A DNA stretch of 64,000 nt. Source: CAZKWG01 sp964615375 (GTDB lineage Bacteria > Myxococcota_A > UBA796 > CAZKWG01). The stretch covers positions 62,001-126,000 of the forward strand of contig CAZTOW010000011.1 of the NCBI GenBank assembly GCA_964615375.1, given 5' to 3'. The translations under genes were made by a program, and so were the position numbers. How positions within the stretch are numbered: the first letter of the stretch is position 1; each line of letters opens with the position of its first letter. Shown piece after piece: positions 59,073 to 64,000 of this stretch. The notes below the pieces were generated by a model. It was not told the origin of the DNA. It saw only the letters and a list, made by a program, of their open reading frames with translations, and did not search any database.

Positions 59073-60194
59073 ATGGCGGGGATCTTCACGAGCAGGCGGG
59101 AGGTCGTCGAGCAGCGCGAGCCCTCGGGTGAGGGGGCGCGGCGCGGCGCGGACCGGCCTGTGGCGGCGTGGAGCTGGGTGGACCCGGCGGTGGTGGTCGG
59201 GGCCCTGGGCGAGGCCGGGCGCGAGCACCCGCTGGCCGCGGATCCTGGCGGGGATCTCGCCTTTGCCCTGGCCATCGCGGGCGCGAGCGCCGTGACCTGG
59301 GCCTCGGCCGACCCGGGCGCGCACGCGCTCGTAGAGCTCAAGCTGGCGGCGGCGCGCGAGCTCCCCGTGGAGGGCTACCGCTGCCTGCTCGGGCTGGACC
59401 CGGGCGGGCGGCGCGTCTTCTACTACCACCTGATCCGCGCCGCGCTCTCCGAGCCCTGCCGGGCCTGGTGGGACGCGCGGGAGGAGCTCATCCGCCTCGG
59501 GCTCGCCACCTGCGGCGTCTGGGAGCGCCACCTGGAGGGCTACCGCCTCCGCGTCCTGCCGCTGCTGGGGGCGAAGAGCGTGATGGACGAGCTGCTGGGC
59601 GTCGCCGACCCCGAGGCCGCCCGCGCGCTGATCCGGGAGCGCCTGGACAGGAGCGCCTGGCGGGCCGCGACCCGCGCCTGGTTCTCCAGCGCCGTGCTGC
59701 GCGGGCTCGGGGTGGAGCCTCCCCCGGCGCGCTGGCTGGAGCGGCTCCTCGACGGTCTCGCCGAGCCGGTCCCGGCCCGCAGCTTCCTGGTCCGCTTCGC
59801 GCTGACCGGCGAGATCGGCGATCCGGAGCAGGCCTGGCCCCAGCTCTCCACCTGGGGGCACGGGGCCCTGGTGAGGGCGGCGAAGCGCGTCCACCTCGTG
59901 CAGGCGAGCCCGGATCAGGTGCTCCGCGACCAGCCCGCGGGCACGTTCACGGCGCTGGCGCCGGGCGTGCTGGGGGCGGAGTCGTCGCTGCTGGGGCTCG
60001 CCGCGGAGCGGCTCCAGGAGGGCGGGCGGATCGCGGCCTGGATCGCGGGGGAGCGCCCGAACACGCCCGCGGGGACCATTGCAGACACCCAGGCGGAGCG
60101 CGACCTTCGGCGGGCCGATCGCAGCGCCTGGAACGGTCCGCTCTTCGTGGCGCGCGTGGCGCGCGCTCAGGCTTCGCGGGTCGGCTCGTCCTGA
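59073..60194 (+). CDS. DUF3419/BtaA-like SAM-dependent transferase, divergent
   Basis: 373 residues. A Rossmann-like core begins near residue 55. It has a GGDLAFALAIAGASAVTW segment, a following ALVELKLAAARELP helix and then FYYHLIRAALSEPCRAWWDA with ERHLEGYRLRVLPLLG. The LELKLAA helix and overall layout recall DUF3419/BtaA enzymes, which move the 3-amino-3-carboxypropyl group of S-adenosylmethionine to diacylglycerol in betaine-lipid synthesis. The acidic SAM-ribose residue normally seen as VDLNP is replaced by ASADPG, so activity is uncertain. No BtaB-like methyltransferase is adjacent. Its last 28 bases overlap the MscS-like gene end. Confidence 0.62.
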   Translation: MAGIFTSRREVVEQREPSGEGARRGADRPVAAWSWVDPAVVVGALGEAGREHPLAADPGGDLAFALAIAGASAVTWASADPGAHALVELKLAAARELPVEGYRCLLGLDPGGRRVFYYHLIRAALSEPCRAWWDAREELIRLGLATCGVWERHLEGYRLRVLPLLGAKSVMDELLGVADPEAARALIRERLDRSAWRAATRAWFSSAVLRGLGVEPPPARWLERLLDGLAEPVPARSFLVRFALTGEIGDPEQAWPQLSTWGHGALVRAAKRVHLVQASPDQVLRDQPAGTFTALAPGVLGAESSLLGLAAERLQEGGRIAAWIAGERPNTPAGTIADTQAERDLRRADRSAWNGPLFVARVARAQASRVGSS

Positions 60195-60745
60195 GGCTCG
60201 GGCGGCTCCACCTGCGGCGGGGGCTCCGGCGTGGGCGGTGGCGGGGGCGCGGGGGCGGGCTCTGCGCGGGGACGCCGCACCTCCAAAGGACCGGCGCGCA
60301 GCGTGGCGCTGCGGACGTGGATCAGCGCCCCGTCCTCGCCCTCCAGCGTGGTGCCGAGCAGGCCGATGGCGCGGACACGCCCCGCCGTCGGCCCGACGCG
60401 GACGTGATCGTGCAGGGCGTAGGGGCGCTCGCTCAGCAGCTGCACGCCGGCCAGCAGGTCGGCCAGCGGATCGCGGAGGGCGAGGCCCAGCCCAAGGCCC
60501 AGGCTGGCCAGCAGGACCAGCAGGGCGCGGGTGTCCACGCCGATCACCGAGAGGGCCGCCAGCGCGCCGAAGCCCAGGGCGACCGCCGGGATGGCGCGGG
60601 AGATGGCCACGCGGAGCTGCGGCTCGATGCGGGTCCGCCCCAGCGTGAGGTTGGCCAGACCGCCGAGCCAGCTCCCCAGGAGCCAGAAGCCCCCGAGGAC
60701 CAGCCCGCCATAGACGACCCTGCCCAGCATGTCCCAGACGCTCAC
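60167..60745 (-). CDS. Small MscS-like mechanosensitive channel protein
   Basis: 192 residues. Hydrophobic helices at about 10-30, 47-68 and 70-98 are followed by the MscS signature LGLGLALRDPLADLLAGV and the start of the beta domain (LHDHVRVGPTAGRVRAIGLLGTTLEGEDGALIHV). Instead of the full cytoplasmic vestibule it ends in a Pro/Glu tail. A minimal channel or regulator is likely. It overlaps the OppF-like gene (ATGA) and its tail overlaps the BtaA-like gene by 28 bases. Confidence 0.8.
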   Translation of the reverse strand: MSVWDMLGRVVYGGLVLGGFWLLGSWLGGLANLTLGRTRIEPQLRVAISRAIPAVALGFGALAALSVIGVDTRALLVLLASLGLGLGLALRDPLADLLAGVQLLSERPYALHDHVRVGPTAGRVRAIGLLGTTLEGEDGALIHVRSATLRAGPLEVRRPRAEPAPAPPPPPTPEPPPQVEPPEPQDEPTREA

Positions 60746-61724
60746 GACCGACCTCCGGGATCCAGGAGGTAGCAGGCGGTGTTCGAGCCCTCTCCGGTGG
60801 GGTACTCGGGGACGCGCTCACCCTGGCGGCAGCGGTCCATGGCCAGCGCACAGCGCGGGTGGAAGGCGCAGCCCGGGGGCGGGTTCAGCGGGGAGGGCAC
60901 CTCGCCCGTGAGCGGGATGCGCTCGCGGCGCTGGCCGGGGCGCACGGGCGGGATGGCCGAGAGCAGCGCCCGGGTGTAGGGGTGCTTCGGGTCCTCGTAG
61001 AGCTCGTCCACCCCGGCCATCTCGACGATGCGCCCGAGGTACATGACCGCGACGCGATCGGAGATGTGCTTGACCACCCCGAGGTCGTGCGAGATGAAGA
61101 GATAGGACAGGCCCATCTCCTGCTGGAGCTCCTCCAGGAGGTTGATGATCTGGGCCTGGATGCTGACGTCGAGGGCGCTGACGGCCTCGTCGCAGACGAT
61201 GAAGCGCGGGTTCAGGGCGAGGGCTCGGGCGATGCCGATGCGCTGGCGCTGCCCGCCGGAGAACTCGTGGGGGAAGCGGCGCATGTGCTCGGGGAGCAGG
61301 CCGACGCGCGCCAGCAGCGCCGCCACCCGGTCCTCCAGCTCCGTGCCTTTGGCGATCCCGTGGACCGCGAGGGACTCGCCCACGATGGCGCCGACGTCCA
61401 GGCGCGGGTTCAAGCTGGAGTAGGGGTCCTGGAAGATGATCTGCGCCTTGCGGCGGAGCTGGCGCAGCGGCTCCCCGGCGAGGGAGAAGACGTCCTGCCC
61501 CTCGAAGTGGACCCGCCCGCCCGTGGCCGGGATCAGGCGGAGGATGGTGCGGCCCACGGTGGTCTTCCCGCAGCCGCTCTCGCCCACGAGGCCCAGCGTC
61601 TGGCCAGGCTGCAGGTCGAAGCTCACCCCGTCCACGGCCTTGACGTTGGCCTCCACCCGGCCCAGCAGGCCGCGGCGAACGGGGAACCAGGTGCGGAGAT
61701 CGCGAACGGAGAGCAGGGGCTCGC

Positions 61725-61728
<4 letters not shown>
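60742..61728 (-). CDS. oppF: Oligopeptide ABC transporter ATPase, OppF/DppF type
   Basis: 328 residues. Walker A is GESGCGKTTVG (about 48-58), signature LSGGQ-type FSGGQRQRIGIARAL, Walker B FIVCDEAVSALDVS, and the terminal FHPRC cysteine motif (GCAFHPRCALA) of the peptide-importer ATPases with its partner Cys. All nucleotide-binding residues are present. Paired with OppD-like 61725-62756 (ATGA overlap). The permeases and binding protein are not in the window. Confidence 0.93.
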
Positions 61729-62756
<1,028 letters not shown>

Positions 62757-62944
62757 TCGCGTCCCCGGGTGGGTGGAAGACGGCGTGCGCGCCCCGCGCG
62801 CCAGCAGAGATGTACCACGCTATCCCGCCATCGCGCTCTGTGGGGTGGTCGCGCGTCGCGCAAGATCGATCTCATCTCCTACTGCCACGATGGAGGTTTC
62901 GGTGCTATGTTAAGCTGTCCAAGCACCGCGTACCTGGAGGCTCC

Positions 62945-64000
62945 GTGTCCAAGAAGACGCGCGTCCTGTTCATCAAGTACCACGAGGCCGCCGACCAGCA
63001 GCCGCTCTCCAAGAAGGCTGCCGAGAAGCTCGGCGTGTTCCCGAGCCTCGCGCTCGGTGGGCTCGCGGCCTGGGTGCGCCAGCACGGCTACGCCACGAAG
63101 ATCATCGACTTGCACGTCGAGAACATCTACCCGGCGGACGCGGTGGATCGGGTGCGCGAGTACGACCCGACGATCGTGGCGCTGACCTCGAAGACGCTCG
63201 GCTGGCCGGCGGTCATCGAGATCGCGCAGATGGTCCGCTCGACGGTGCCGAACGCGCTCATCGTGGTGGGCGGCCCCCACATGAGCATCTACGCGAAGGA
63301 TTCCCTCTCCTGGGAGTGCTTCGACATCGCGGTGGTGGGCGACGGGGAGGAGACCTTCCTGGAGATCTGCGAGCGCGTGGAGAGTGGATCCAGCCTGGAC
63401 GACGTGCTGGGGACGGTGGTCCGCAAGAAGGACGGGGAGGTCGTGCAGAACCCGGCCCGCCCCCTGCCCAAGGACATCGACCAGTACCCGATGACGGCCT
63501 GGGACCTCCTGCCCGTGAGCGACTACCACTGCCTCACGCTGCTGAAGCCCTTTGCCACCATGGTGACGACGCGCGGCTGCCCCTGGCACTGCGGCTACTG
63601 CAGCCAGGTCTACTCGGAGAAGCTCCGCTTCCGCTCGGTGGATCTGGTGGTCGAGGAGATGGAGTTCCTGGAGAAGCGCTACGGGGTCAAGGAGATCGTC
63701 TTTTTCGACGAGACCTTCACCATCGGCAAGAAGCGCATGCTGAAGTTCTCCGAGGAGGTCCAGCGCCGCGGGCTCAAGGTGAAGTTCAACATCCGCGCCC
63801 GCGTGGACACCGTGGACCGCGAGGTCGTGCGCGCGCTGAAGGCCGCCGGGCTGCGCTCCATCCACATGGGCGTGGAGGCGGGCACGGATCGCCTGCTGAA
63901 GATCATGAACAAGCAGATCACGCGCGAGCAGACCGAGCGCGCCTACCGCATCTGCCGCGAGGAGGGCGTGGACACCCGCGGCTACTTCATGATCGGCTAC
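62945..64000 (+). CDS. B12-binding radical SAM protein (5' part, runs off the end)
   Basis: The first 352 codons of a larger gene, cut by the window end. The N-terminal half is a cobalamin-binding Rossmann domain (about 5-145, with VALTSKTLGW and VVGGPHMSIYAKD). The radical SAM core begins at RGCPWHCGYC, with Cys212, Cys216 and Cys219 in the CxxxCxxC spacing that binds the 4Fe-4S cluster. The GTG start has GGAGG four bases upstream. Such enzymes do methylations, C-C bond formation or ring chemistry, often on lipids (hopanoids), tetrapyrroles or antibiotics; the substrate is not readable. Confidence 0.9.
   Translation, partial: MSKKTRVLFIKYHEAADQQPLSKKAAEKLGVFPSLALGGLAAWVRQHGYATKIIDLHVENIYPADAVDRVREYDPTIVALTSKTLGWPAVIEIAQMVRSTVPNALIVVGGPHMSIYAKDSLSWECFDIAVVGDGEETFLEICERVESGSSLDDVLGTVVRKKDGEVVQNPARPLPKDIDQYPMTAWDLLPVSDYHCLTLLKPFATMVTTRGCPWHCGYCSQVYSEKLRFRSVDLVVEEMEFLEKRYGVKEIVFFDETFTIGKKRMLKFSEEVQRRGLKVKFNIRARVDTVDREVVRALKAAGLRSIHMGVEAGTDRLLKIMNKQITREQTERAYRICREEGVDTRGYFMIGY

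Overview
The window is a chromosomal fragment of very high GC (roughly 70% by eye), densely coding, with no rRNA, tRNA, CRISPR array, insertion sequence or phage block that I can recognise. The gene content points to an uncultured myxobacterium-like (Myxococcota / former Deltaproteobacteria) bacterium. It has many lipoproteins with acidic Glu/Thr/Asp-rich linkers, a MopE-type repeat lipoprotein, a protein with a MYXO-CTERM-like C-terminal tag, a pair of zinc-ribbon plus GYF-like membrane proteins resembling the Myxococcus gliding protein GltJ/AgmX, a Tad pilus locus, and an EF-G of the mitochondrial-EFG1/spd-like sequence type. This assignment is inferred from gene content only. No stretch longer than about 240 bases lacks a gene.

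Layout. 59-7652: lipoprotein, sterol-desaturase-family hydroxylase plus flippase-like membrane protein, alkaline-phosphatase lipoprotein, and a divergent MocR-type regulator / PPOX-GNAT fusion pair with an inverted-repeat operator between them. 7660-12802 (minus): EF-G, then a RecA-like ATPase fused to a phage-type SLOG-like domain, then a MuiA-type secreted protein. 13004-13462: small lipoprotein. 13464-22997 (minus): one overlapping gene string with a fused 2Fe-2S/molybdopterin hydroxylase-reductase, an FAD subunit with a four-cysteine loop like 4-hydroxybenzoyl-CoA reductase, an AAA-like ATPase, and a 1461-residue NACHT/STAND protein with a degenerate metallophosphatase domain. 23031-29092: DUF4143 ATPase with a palindromic upstream region, short-chain dehydrogenase, glmU and a PcrA/UvrD helicase.

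29232-43037: cell-envelope genes, including the two zinc-ribbon/GYF/TPR proteins, an Omp85-like barrel protein, a MYXO-CTERM-like protein, a beta-propeller lipoprotein, a nitrilase-family amidase, the MopE-repeat lipoprotein, flippase-like and GAF proteins. 43198-56821 (minus): a flp-cpaA-cpaB-cpaC-cpaE-cpaF-tadB-tadC-tadD-lipoprotein-tadE-tadE string followed by a histidine kinase, an NtrC-like regulator that has lost its sigma-54 contact motif, and a flippase-like protein. The tadB-to-flippase genes mostly overlap or sit within 20 bases; larger gaps separate flp, cpaA, cpaB, cpaC and cpaF. 57061-64000: RNase D, two poorly known genes (one BtaA-like), an OppD-OppF-MscS-like operon without permeases, and the 5' part of a B12-binding radical SAM gene running off the end.

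The least conventional content is (i) the ATPase-SLOG fusion next to EF-G, (ii) the ATPase/STAND pair translationally coupled to a molybdenum hydroxylase operon, and (iii) the degenerate sigma-54-activator-like regulator closing the Tad operon.
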